Assembly: GCA_029932675.1 (NCBI GenBank)
Contig: JAOZPP010000033.1
Coordinates: 1 to 33,017, forward strand
DNA length: 33,017 bases
Direction of reading: 5' to 3'
Source of the DNA: a bacterium
GTDB taxonomy: Bacteria > SM23-81 > DAOVCL01
Shown here piece after piece: positions 1 through 7,589 of the stretch. A program made the position numbers and the translations under genes. The notes beneath the pieces were generated by a model. It did no database searches, was not told the DNA's origin, and was given only the letters and a program-made list of their open reading frames with translations. Within the stretch, counting starts at the first letter, position 1. Each line of letters starts with the position of its first letter.

Positions 1-104
1 GGATGAAAGAGAGAGAATCTATCCAGGGTGGTTACCATGTGGGGTCATCAGCCAATCCCGATGAATAATCCTCTTGACAGAGACCCTGGGGGGCATTAAA
101 TTAA

Positions 105-386
105 AAGGACAACGGCAAGCCCTTAACCCGTGTCACCAGATCCTTTGAGACCGCTAAGAGGAAGGCTGGGATTGAGGATTTTCACTTTCACGACCTGCGT
201 CACACCTTTGCCTCGAGGCTGGTTATGAGGGGTGTTGACCTGGTGACGGTGAAGGAGCTTTTGGGTCACAAGTCAATCGATATGACCCTCCGATATGCCC
301 ACCTCTCGCCGAGCCACAAGAGGTTTGCCGTAGAGGTCCTGGAGGGAGATTCAGCCGAAGTTGACCCAAATCTGGCACAGCGGTAG
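105..386 (+). pseudogene. Tyrosine recombinase (phage-type integrase), C-terminal remnant
   Basis: The readable frame carries the C-terminal catalytic half of a tyrosine recombinase. FHDLRHTFASRL is the Arg/His box, LLGHKS is the second His box, and TLRYAHLSPSHK contains the nucleophilic Tyr. The frame is closed by a TAA at 102-104 and another stop at about 75-77, just where the upstream beta-strand and GKPL region should be. No other frame continues the domain in the first 100 bases, so the core-binding domain and the first catalytic Arg are missing. The stop codon lies 24 nt before tRNA-Arg on the same strand, a usual position for an integrase of an element inserted at a tRNA. I read it as the leftover of a lost integrated element. 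Family assignment is secure; that it is dead rather than a sequencing artefact is likely but unproven. Confidence 0.8.
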
Positions 387-410
387 GGGGGAGGTGTCGT
401 AACTCATTGT

Positions 411-484
411 GCCCCCGTAGCTCAGATGGATAGAGCAAGGGATTCCTAATCCCTGTGCCGCCCGTTCGAGTCGGGCCGGGGGTA
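411..484 (+). tRNA. tRNA-Arg(CCT)
   Basis: A full cloverleaf can be drawn: acceptor GCCCCCG with CGGGGGT (G1:U72 wobble), D arm GCTC/GAGC, anticodon stem AGGGA/TCCCT with loop TTCCTAA giving anticodon CCT, and T arm GCCCG/CGGGC with loop TTCGAGT. The discriminator is A484 and no CCA is encoded. It reads AGG codons. A T-rich stretch follows (ATTTTGGTTT). It sits between the integrase remnant and the TPR-like gene, and may have been the insertion site of the lost element. Confidence 0.93.
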
Positions 485-549
485 TTTTGGTTTGATAGTA
501 TTTAAGACAGGGTGAACAGGAGAGACAACATTTCGTAAGGGAGGAATAG

Positions 550-1224
550 GTGAGTCCCAGAAGGAAAGTTACTGTTAAGAAGACCCAGCTCAAACAGGAC
601 AAACTGGTCAATGCCATTTTCCTTTTTACCAAATGGGCTAAGGAGAAACAGTATCTGTTGATAGGCTTTGTAGCTGGTTTGGTGGTGGTGATAATTTTGG
701 CTGGGGTGATAGCAAGCGGGAGGAAAAAGTCAGCTCTGAGGGCCAACGAACTCTTCGGCAAGGCAGTAGTCCTCTATTCTGCTCAGGCCTATGATCGAGC
801 CACTCCTTTGCTTAACGAACTCATTGAGAACTATAAGGGGAGGGAACAATCCAGATTGGCCATCTTCTATATGGCAAATTCCCTATATAACCAAGGGAAT
901 TTCGATGAGGCTATGGGCTACTTTGAGAGATTTCTTCGAGAGGTGCAGGATGATGATTTGCTCATCCCTTCAGCAATAGGCGGGATCGGAGCCTGCTTGG
1001 AAGAGAAGGGGGACTATAAAGGTGCAGGTGAGAGGTACTTAGAAGCAGCCAAGAGATACCCAGATTACTACCTTGCCCCTGAATACCTCTTAAATGCTGG
1101 TAGATGCTTTCTTAAGGCCGAAGATGTGGCGAGGGCCAAAGAGGTCTACGGACTTTTAATCGCCACTTACCCTCAGACAGAGTATTCTGATAGGGCAGAG
1201 CTTGCCTTGGCTGAACTTCCCTGA
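550..1224 (+). CDS. Membrane-anchored TPR-like protein (YfgM/DUF2133-type architecture)
   Basis: This 224-residue protein has a short basic N-terminus, one membrane segment at about residues 36-57 (LLIGFVAGLVVVIILAGV) and then helical repeats to the end. The repeat signatures include AQAYDRATPLLNELIENY, YNQGNFDEAMGYFERFL, EKGDYKGAGERYLEAAKRYP and AEDVARAKEVYGLLIATYP. The layout matches YfgM-like TPR_21 proteins, in which a single N-terminal helix anchors a TPR domain outside the cytoplasm that binds other envelope proteins; the partner here is unknown. The start is GTG at 550, chosen because GGGAGG lies just upstream at about 539-544. It stands alone on the + strand and ends before a bidirectional hairpin at 1287-1309. 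Function beyond TPR scaffold is not shown. Confidence 0.75.
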   Translation: MSPRRKVTVKKTQLKQDKLVNAIFLFTKWAKEKQYLLIGFVAGLVVVIILAGVIASGRKKSALRANELFGKAVVLYSAQAYDRATPLLNELIENYKGREQSRLAIFYMANSLYNQGNFDEAMGYFERFLREVQDDDLLIPSAIGGIGACLEEKGDYKGAGERYLEAAKRYPDYYLAPEYLLNAGRCFLKAEDVARAKEVYGLLIATYPQTEYSDRAELALAELP

Positions 1225-1286
1225 TAAGGTTCTCCCCCCAATTGCTTCGCATAAGAAACATTATGTAAACTTAGGCCGCTCTTCAA

Positions 1287-1309
1287 AATCCCTCCTCAAA
1301 AGGGGGATT
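1287..1309. terminator. Bidirectional hairpin terminator between converging genes
   Basis: AATCCCTC (1287-1294) pairs with GGGGGATT (1302-1309) across a 7-nt loop, 8 bp with one G-U pair. On the + strand it is followed by TTATTATTTT, and on the - strand by TTTTGAAG. It lies between the converging TPR-like gene and ktrA, directly after the ktrA stop codon, so it can serve both. Confidence 0.65.
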
Positions 1310-1310
1310 A

Positions 1311-1967
1311 TTATTTTAAGTTCTGTATCTTGTCCAGATCCTCATTCTTCCCCAGGGTAACCAGTATGTCACTATCCTTAATGATGTACTCTGGTGTGGG
1401 GACAAGGATGACCTTTTCCGGAACTAATCCCTTAATTACAATCACCTGAACGCCAAATTTTTTTCTCAGGTCTAGCTCTCTTAGTGTTTTTCCGACGAAC
1501 CCAGGTGGTGGAGCTAACTCAATGATGCTGTAACCTGGAGCCAAGGGCAGATAATCCAGCACATTTGGTGAACCAAGGCTCCCGGCAAGCTTGAGGGCCA
1601 AATCCCTTTCCGGAAAGATGACTTTGGTTGCTCCCAACTTCTGTAATATTCTCCCATGGTCCTCAGAGAGAGCCTTCACTATTATGTTTTTAACCCCAAA
1701 TTCCTTTAGGTAAAGCGTTACAAGTATGCTGGAGTCTATTTTATCCCCGAGACTTACTACCACAACATCCATATCCTTTAAACCTAAGGAGGCCAAGGTA
1801 TCCTTTTCGGTTGCATCGGCAATGACTGCCTCATGGACAAAAGGTTTTATCTCTTCAATCTTTTCCTCGTTGTTGTCAATTGCTAAGACTTGACAGTTTT
1901 TGTTAACTAGACCTTTGGCTAAGTAGGAACCAAAGCTGCTCAACCCTATAATGGCAAATTGTTGCAT
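1311..1967 (-). CDS. ktrA: Ktr/Trk potassium uptake regulatory subunit KtrA (RCK domain)
   Basis: This is the cytosolic gating subunit of a Ktr/Trk K+ channel. The RCK_N (TrkA-N) Rossmann domain spans about residues 1-120, with the mononucleotide-binding start FAIIGLSSFGSYLAKGL and the acidic strand end VLAIDNNEEK; the RCK_C (TrkA-C) domain fills about residues 135-218. Length (218) is usual for KtrA. The glycine motif reads GLSSFG, so the middle Gly of the usual GxGxxG is Ser. The gene starts 11 nt after ktrB, with AGGAGG before the ATG, so both subunits are probably co-translated from the asnS-leuS-ktrB-ktrA unit. Nucleotide binding (NAD(H), ATP or ADP) is family knowledge, not visible here. 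Confidence 0.93.
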   Translation of the reverse strand: MQQFAIIGLSSFGSYLAKGLVNKNCQVLAIDNNEEKIEEIKPFVHEAVIADATEKDTLASLGLKDMDVVVVSLGDKIDSSILVTLYLKEFGVKNIIVKALSEDHGRILQKLGATKVIFPERDLALKLAGSLGSPNVLDYLPLAPGYSIIELAPPPGFVGKTLRELDLRKKFGVQVIVIKGLVPEKVILVPTPEYIIKDSDILVTLGKNEDLDKIQNLK

Positions 1968-1978
1968 GATTCCTCCTC

Positions 1979-3343
1979 TTACCCAACCATTACATTTTCT
2001 TCCGGGTACTTATATCTAACCCCCTCTTTGCTTTCTCCAACGGCTATGGCTACGGTCAAAGGCCCTAGCCTGCCAATGAACATTACCATAATTATCAAGA
2101 CCTTACCCAGAGTGGAAAGATGTGGGGTTAATCCCATGGAGAGACCCACAGTGCCAAAGGCGGAAACGACTTCGAATAGTACCTCTGGGAAAAGACCTCT
2201 CCCTCCCCCACCTCTGGCCACTACCATTAAACCGAGGGTAAAGACAAAGATGACTAAGACCGAAGATACTAATATGGAGATCGCCCTCGCTGTTGTTTCT
2301 TGAGGAAGGGTTCTGCTAAAGAGATGAACTCTTTCCCTTCCCCTCAAACGAGCAGAAAAAAGGGCGATGAGAACTGAAAATGTAGATGTTTTTATCCCTC
2401 CCCCACAAGACCCTGGTGAGGCACCAATAAACATTAAAACTATAAGGAGGAGGATAGTGGGATTGGTCAACCCTCCAATGGGCACTGTATTGAACCCTGC
2501 TGTTCTTGGTGTCACCGTTTGAAAAAAGGAGATAAGAAGTTTGGCCGGAAAGGTTAAACCTTTTAAGCTATGACCAGATTCTAATAAGAGGATCAAGATC
2601 ATTCCCCCGCCCAGGAGGATAGCTGTGCTTACTAACACGATCTTTGTATGAAGGGTAAGCATCCTCTTTTTTTCCCAATCTTTCCAAAGGATATATCTCT
2701 TTATATCCAGAAGGCACATAAAGCCCAATCCTCCAACAATAATTAAGGAAATCATTACCAGGTTTATCAGGGGATCGGAGCGATAGTTCACCAAACTGGT
2801 GGAGAAAAGGGAAAAACCAGCATTACAAAAGGCAGATACAGAGTGAAATATACCAAGGCTAATAGATTTTTTAAAAGGAAATTGGAACCACCATCTAAAG
2901 GAAAGTATTAAGGCTCCAAGTGCTTCAATCGAAAAGGTAAAGACAAGTATGGATTTGAGCAACGAGCCGATATCAGAATATGGTGTGGAACTTATGGTCT
3001 GTTGAACGATTTCTCGGCTTCTAAAAGAAAGTTTTTTTGTAAAGAAAAGGATGAAAAAAGTGCTGTAAGTCATTATCCCTAAGCCCCCTAATTGTATCAG
3101 TAACAGTATAACCCAACGACCAAAAGAGGAGAATTTTGTTCCAGTATCTACTACTATCAGACCGGTGACACAACTTGCAGATGTGGAGGTAAACAGGGCG
3201 TCAATGAAGCTAAGGTTAGGCCCATTGGTGGAGAAGGGAAGGGCTAAAAGAAAAGTGCCTAAAGAGATAAGGACAAGAAAACTGAGGATGAGAACCTGAT
3301 GGGGGGTAAATCCCCTTTTAATCTGTGGTTCTAAGATCTCCAT
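1979..3343 (-). CDS. ktrB: Ktr/Trk potassium channel subunit KtrB
   Basis: This 454-residue inner-membrane protein of the TrkH/KtrB superfamily consists of many hydrophobic segments arranged as four membrane-pore-membrane units. The four selectivity loops are visible: SCVTGLIVVDTG, FCNAGFSLF, TPRTAGFNTVP and FGTVGLSMGLT, each with the conserved pore Gly. The family imports K+ coupled to Na+ or H+ under control of the RCK ring, here encoded by the next gene. Length and lack of a long N-terminal extension fit KtrB better than TrkH. It begins 9 nt after leuS with no strong Shine-Dalgarno, so translation may be coupled. The link with two aminoacyl-tRNA synthetases looks like simple co-transcription. 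Confidence 0.92.
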   Translation of the reverse strand: MEILEPQIKRGFTPHQVLILSFLVLISLGTFLLALPFSTNGPNLSFIDALFTSTSASCVTGLIVVDTGTKFSSFGRWVILLLIQLGGLGIMTYSTFFILFFTKKLSFRSREIVQQTISSTPYSDIGSLLKSILVFTFSIEALGALILSFRWWFQFPFKKSISLGIFHSVSAFCNAGFSLFSTSLVNYRSDPLINLVMISLIIVGGLGFMCLLDIKRYILWKDWEKKRMLTLHTKIVLVSTAILLGGGMILILLLESGHSLKGLTFPAKLLISFFQTVTPRTAGFNTVPIGGLTNPTILLLIVLMFIGASPGSCGGGIKTSTFSVLIALFSARLRGRERVHLFSRTLPQETTARAISILVSSVLVIFVFTLGLMVVARGGGGRGLFPEVLFEVVSAFGTVGLSMGLTPHLSTLGKVLIIMVMFIGRLGPLTVAIAVGESKEGVRYKYPEENVMVG

Positions 3344-3352
3344 AAAGGGAGC

Positions 3353-5797
3353 TTATTTAACTACAAGGTTAACTAACTTTTGGGGGATTATGATGAATCT
3401 CGATATCTTCTTGCCCTCTATGTACCTTTTTACCTTTTGATTACTAACCACCATTCTCTTTAATTCCTCTTCTCCAATAAATGGAGAGACCTTGATTTCT
3501 GACCTCAGTTTACCATTTACTTGAATGGCCACACTTATCTCCTCTTCCTTGAGGGCTTCTTCATCATAGGTTGGCCAAGCCTGCAGGAAGATAGATCCTT
3601 CCCCTCCTCCACGATGCCATAGTTCCTCAGAAAGAAAGGGAGCAAACGGGGCCATTAATAAAAGGAGTTTATGGAGACAAAACAGGTAGAGGGGTGAGTC
3701 TGAATCAGAATACCTATAGAGGTCATTGACAAACTCCATCAAAAAGGCAATGGCAGTGTTAAAGTGGAATTCTTCCAAGTCTTGGGTACATCTCTTAATG
3801 GTGTAATTTAACCTCCACCAGAGGGCTTTATCTTTTTTAGATACATAGCTGATATTAATATCTGGTTGGAGTCTCTTTCCGTCAAGCAGCCTATACACCC
3901 GATTGAGAAATCTGAAGGTCCCATTTATCCCAGAGCTGTCCCAGTCACCACCCTGTTCATAGTTACCCATAAACATTAAATACATCCTAAACGCATCGGA
4001 TCCATATTGGGATAGATACTCCTCCGGGCGCACTACATTCCCCTTAGATTTAGACATCTTTGCCCCAGCATTAGTAATGATTCCTTGATGTCTTAGCTTT
4101 AGAAAGGGTTCATCAAAGTTTATCAAACCCAAGTCATAAAGAACTTTGGTGATGAAACGTGCATATAAGAGGTGCATAACAGCATGTTCAGCACCTCCTA
4201 CATACTGATCCACTGGTAACCACTTGGAGACAAGTTCTGGGTCAAAGGCCCCTTCCCCATAATCAGGGTTGGGATAACGAAGGAAATACCAAGAGGAACA
4301 GACGAAGGTGTCCATTGTGTCCACTTCCCTGCGGGCATTATCGCCGCATTTAGGACAGCGGGTTTCGACAAATTTAGTGGATGTAGCCAGAGGGGATTCT
4401 CCAGTTCCGGTGGGCTTGAAGTCCACTTCAAAAGGGAGTTTAACGGGTAGATCTGCCTCCGGAACGGGAACCTCTCCGCATCTCTTACAGTAAATGATGG
4501 GGATGGGAGCCCCCCAATACCTCTGTCTGGATATGAGCCAATCCCTTAATCGATAGTTCACTTTCGGTTCAGCCAATCCCCTTTTCTGAAGGGTTTCCAC
4601 CACCTTTCTCCCTCCCTCCTCGGAGGAGAGCCCATCAAACCCTGCAGAGTTGCACATAACCCCATAATCCACAAATGCTTCTCCCCTATCTCCCACTTCC
4701 CCATCTGGGGGTCTGATCACCCATCTTATCGGGAGATTAAACCTTTGGGCGAACTCGTAATCTCTTTGGTCATGCGCCGGAACAGCCATTACAGCTCCAG
4801 TGCCATAGCTGGGAAGAACGTAATCAGATATCCATATAGGAATCTTCTCCCCATTTATAGGATTTACGGCGTAACTACCAGTAAAGACACCGGTTTTTTC
4901 CTTGTCCAAGGATGTTCTCTCTATCTCGGTTTCTCGTTTGGTTTGTTCTATATACGAAAACACCTCATTCCTTTTGGAGGAAACCGTGATCCTTTCTACT
5001 AAGGGATGTTCTGGCGCTATTACCATATAGGTAACTCCATATAAAGTATCCGGACGGGTAGTGAAAACCCTTAATGTCTCCTCCTCCCCAACGACCTTGA
5101 AGCAGATCTCTGCCCCTTCGCTTCTCCCTATCCAATTTCTCTGCATAGTTTTTGTCTTCTCTGGCCAATCTATCCTCTCCAATCCCTCCAGAAGTCTATC
5201 CGCGTAATCCGTAATCTTGAAAAACCATTGTCTTAGGTTTCTTTTGGTGACTTCTGAGTTACATCTCTCACACCTTCCATCTATCACTTGTTCATTGGCT
5301 AAAACCGTCTGACATGAGGGACACCAATTCACTGGAGCTTTTTTCCGATAGGCCAGGCCTTGGTGGTAGAGTTGGAGGAAAAGCCATTGGGTCCATTTAT
5401 AATACTTGGGTGAGCTGGTATTTATTTCCTTGCTCCAGTCATACATTGCTCCTATTGCCCGCAATTGTTCTCGAATAATTGAGATGTTTTCTTCTGTGCT
5501 TATGGCTGGATGAATCCCTTCTTTTATTGCGTAGTTCTCCGCGGGTAGACCAAAGGCATCATATCCAATGGGCTCAAAGACATTATAACCTTGCATCTTC
5601 TTAAATCTGGCCCAGGTGTCTGTGGGACCATAGTTATACCACTGCCCGATATGCATCTTCTCTGCAGAAGGGTAGATAAACATCACTAAACAATAACATT
5701 TCTTTTCCGTTTTCTGCATATCGGTGATATAAAGGCCCTCCTCCTCCCACTTCCTCTTCCACTTGGACTCTATCTCAGCAAAAGGATAACTCCTCAT
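3353..5797 (-). CDS. leuS: Leucyl-tRNA synthetase
   Basis: Class Ia synthetase charging tRNA-Leu in the cytoplasm. The 814-residue length is normal. Domains in order: Rossmann catalytic start (IYPSAEKMHIGQW, residues 42-53), a zinc-type module with CPSC...CERC near 170, the CP1 editing domain (FTTRPDTLYGVTY and GTGAVMAVPAHDQRDYEF), a second cysteine cluster with CKRCGE and RCPKCGD, the signature TFVCSSWYFLRYP, KMSKSKGN at about 575-580, then the anticodon-binding and C-terminal domains. The HIGH motif reads H49-I-G-Q52, with CAG where the second His is expected; KMSKS is intact. asnS ends 47 nt upstream. The ATG at 5797 gives the family's usual N-terminus, though the Shine-Dalgarno is weak. 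Confidence 0.97.
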   Translation of the reverse strand: MRSYPFAEIESKWKRKWEEEGLYITDMQKTEKKCYCLVMFIYPSAEKMHIGQWYNYGPTDTWARFKKMQGYNVFEPIGYDAFGLPAENYAIKEGIHPAISTEENISIIREQLRAIGAMYDWSKEINTSSPKYYKWTQWLFLQLYHQGLAYRKKAPVNWCPSCQTVLANEQVIDGRCERCNSEVTKRNLRQWFFKITDYADRLLEGLERIDWPEKTKTMQRNWIGRSEGAEICFKVVGEEETLRVFTTRPDTLYGVTYMVIAPEHPLVERITVSSKRNEVFSYIEQTKRETEIERTSLDKEKTGVFTGSYAVNPINGEKIPIWISDYVLPSYGTGAVMAVPAHDQRDYEFAQRFNLPIRWVIRPPDGEVGDRGEAFVDYGVMCNSAGFDGLSSEEGGRKVVETLQKRGLAEPKVNYRLRDWLISRQRYWGAPIPIIYCKRCGEVPVPEADLPVKLPFEVDFKPTGTGESPLATSTKFVETRCPKCGDNARREVDTMDTFVCSSWYFLRYPNPDYGEGAFDPELVSKWLPVDQYVGGAEHAVMHLLYARFITKVLYDLGLINFDEPFLKLRHQGIITNAGAKMSKSKGNVVRPEEYLSQYGSDAFRMYLMFMGNYEQGGDWDSSGINGTFRFLNRVYRLLDGKRLQPDINISYVSKKDKALWWRLNYTIKRCTQDLEEFHFNTAIAFLMEFVNDLYRYSDSDSPLYLFCLHKLLLLMAPFAPFLSEELWHRGGGEGSIFLQAWPTYDEEALKEEEISVAIQVNGKLRSEIKVSPFIGEEELKRMVVSNQKVKRYIEGKKISRFIIIPQKLVNLVVK

Positions 5798-5844
5798 CTT
5801 CTATAGGAATTAAAGCGTTCAATGGGCTTAACCAAATATCCCCC

Positions 5845-7137
5845 CTAAGGTCTAATCCTATCTAACATCCTGGGAAAAGGGATGGCTTCCCGCACATGGG
5901 AGAGTCCACAGATCCAGGCTACAGTACGCTCGATGCCTAGGCCAAATCCAGCGTGGGGAACTGAACCAAACCTCCTCAGATCAAGATACCACTGGAAGGC
6001 CTCCTCAGGAAGATTATACTCCTCTAACCTTTCCTTCAGAGTTTCCAGATCATCCTCCCTCTCCCCCCCTCCTATTATCTCTCCATATCCCTCTGGGGCT
6101 AGGCCGTCTACACAAAGGGCTAAATGGGGAGCTTCCCCATCCCTCTTCATATAGAACGCCTTGCATTGCGCAGGATACCTGTGCACAAAGAAGGGGGTGT
6201 CGAACTTCTGGGAGAGAGCTGTTTCATGGGGTGCGCCAAAGTCTTCTCCCCACTCCAGCTCTATCCCCCTCTCTTTGAGTATCTGCAATGCTTCGTCATA
6301 AGAGATCCGGGGAAAGGGAGGTCTTATTCCCTCCAGAAAACTTATATCCCTCTCTAACCTCTTCAATTCCTCTCGCCGCCTTTCCAGCACCCTCTTGAGG
6401 ATAAAGAGAAGAAGCTCCTCACAGACTTCTATAGTCTCCTCAAGCCGCGCATAAGCCATTTCTGGTTCTACTTGCCAGAATTCAGTGAGATGCCTCCTCG
6501 TTTTAGCCTTCTCCGCTCTAAAGGCTGGTCCAAAGCAGTAGACCTTACCAAAGGCCATGGCGGCTGCTTCGTTATACAACTGCCCACTCTGGGTAAGATA
6601 TGCCTTTTTGCCGAAATAGTCAACTCCAAAGAGGGTGGTTGTCCCCTCACATGCCGAGGGCGTGAATATGGGAGCGTCTATGAGGGTGAAGCCGTTGGTA
6701 TTAAGATAGTCCTGACAGGCCTGGATTATCTCGGCCCTTATGCGCATAATCGCGTGTTGCCTCTTAGACCTTAACCAGAGATGGCGATAGTCCATAAGAA
6801 ACCCCACTCCATGTTCCTTAGGAGTTATGGGATAGCTTTGCGCTAATTGCACTATTTCAATTCCCTTTATGGAGAGTTCATAACCCCCAGGTGATCTTTT
6901 GTCCTCCCTAACCTTGCCAGTAACAATGAGCGATGATTCCTGGGTGAGTGAATTGAAGCACTCGAAGACACCATTTTCCACTTCTCCCTTAACCATCACT
7001 GCTTGCATAATACCAGTTCCATCTCGGAGAAGGAGAAATTTAACCTTTCCACTGTCCCTTTTGTTGTAAAGCCAACCCTTGATGGTTACCTCTTTACCAA
7101 CGAACTCTCCGGCCTTTTCAATATAGAATCGCTTCAT
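5845..7137 (-). CDS. asnS: Asparaginyl-tRNA synthetase
   Basis: Class IIb synthetase that charges tRNA-Asn with asparagine. An N-terminal OB-fold anticodon-binding domain (about 1-110; [25 protein letters not shown]) is followed by a class II catalytic core. Motif 2 is represented by [40 protein letters not shown] and AFYMKRDG favour AsnRS over AspRS, and [16 protein letters not shown] is motif 3. Length (430) is typical. GGAG precedes the ATG and a promoter-like sequence lies just upstream, making this the probable first gene of asnS-leuS-ktrB-ktrA. Confidence 0.96.
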   Translation of the reverse strand: MKRFYIEKAGEFVGKEVTIKGWLYNKRDSGKVKFLLLRDGTGIMQAVMVKGEVENGVFECFNSLTQESSLIVTGKVREDKRSPGGYELSIKGIEIVQLAQSYPITPKEHGVGFLMDYRHLWLRSKRQHAIMRIRAEIIQACQDYLNTNGFTLIDAPIFTPSACEGTTTLFGVDYFGKKAYLTQSGQLYNEAAAMAFGKVYCFGPAFRAEKAKTRRHLTEFWQVEPEMAYARLEETIEVCEELLLFILKRVLERRREELKRLERDISFLEGIRPPFPRISYDEALQILKERGIELEWGEDFGAPHETALSQKFDTPFFVHRYPAQCKAFYMKRDGEAPHLALCVDGLAPEGYGEIIGGGEREDDLETLKERLEEYNLPEEAFQWYLDLRRFGSVPHAGFGLGIERTVAWICGLSHVREAIPFPRMLDRIRP

Positions 7138-7165
7138 ATTTCTCCAATCTGAGAGTTGAAAAAGT

Positions 7166-7194
7166 AAGTTAAAACCTCATCAGGGATTTGTCAA
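7166..7194 (-). promoter_or_regulatory. Possible sigma-70 promoter for asnS
   Basis: On the - strand a perfect TTGACA (-35, 7194-7189) is followed after 17 nt by TAACTT (7171-7166). The -10 is poor (T, A and final T match). The inferred start near 7160 would give a leader of about 22 nt to asnS. A small inverted repeat, TCAAC/GTTGA at 7191-7206, overlaps the -35 box. Confidence 0.35.
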
Positions 7195-7236
7195 CTATTT
7201 TGTTGATTATTCACGCATTCTAACTATGGAAGGAAA

Positions 7237-7589
7237 TCACCTATGGCGATTTTTTACCAGAATCCAGTTAAGGAAGGAACTCACCACGCTAATCAAGAGA
7301 GCACCCCAAAGGGCACTCCAGAAATCCCTTATCTTAAAACCGGAAATGACAAGGGAGACGCCGAGGAGGAAGAGGGTATTGATCAACCAGGCAAAGAGAC
7401 CAAACGTAAGGATGTCAGGGGGAGGGTAAAAAGCTTGATCACGGGCTTAATTACAACATTGATAATTCCCAAACAGAGAGCTGCCCAGACTGCAGGCCAG
7501 ATTCCCTCAACCTGAATGCCCTCGACTAAATACGCGATAATGAGGATGGTAAGAAAGGTAAGTAGCCACCTACGCAGGAAACTTCTCAT
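7237..7589 (-). pseudogene. Phage holin family 4 (YvlD-like, PF04020) small membrane protein, frameshifted
   Basis: The first 58-59 residues (from ATG 7589) match the N-terminal half of the roughly 115-residue YvlD-like family: a basic start, a hydrophobic helix ending in GI-VEG, then WAALCLGIINVVIKPVI and LFTLPLT. That frame stops at about 7383. From 7413 the neighbouring frame continues the family pattern, with ILTFGLFAWLINTLFLL, an SGFKI turn, WSALWGALLISVVSSFL, and a TGA at 7237. One missing base joins them into a protein of about 117 residues, the expected length. The break lies at 7413-7422, next to a run of five C. Function of the family is not settled; proteins are small, with four membrane helices. 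The ATG abuts the stop of the Na/Pi cotransporter gene. A true frameshift and a base-calling error are both possible. Confidence 0.8.

Noticed and set aside
351-761. 136-residue - strand frame across tRNA-Arg and the start of the TPR-like gene
   Set aside because: Antisense to a tRNA and to a convincing + strand gene; the PPARLERAAQG stretch is the tRNA shadow.
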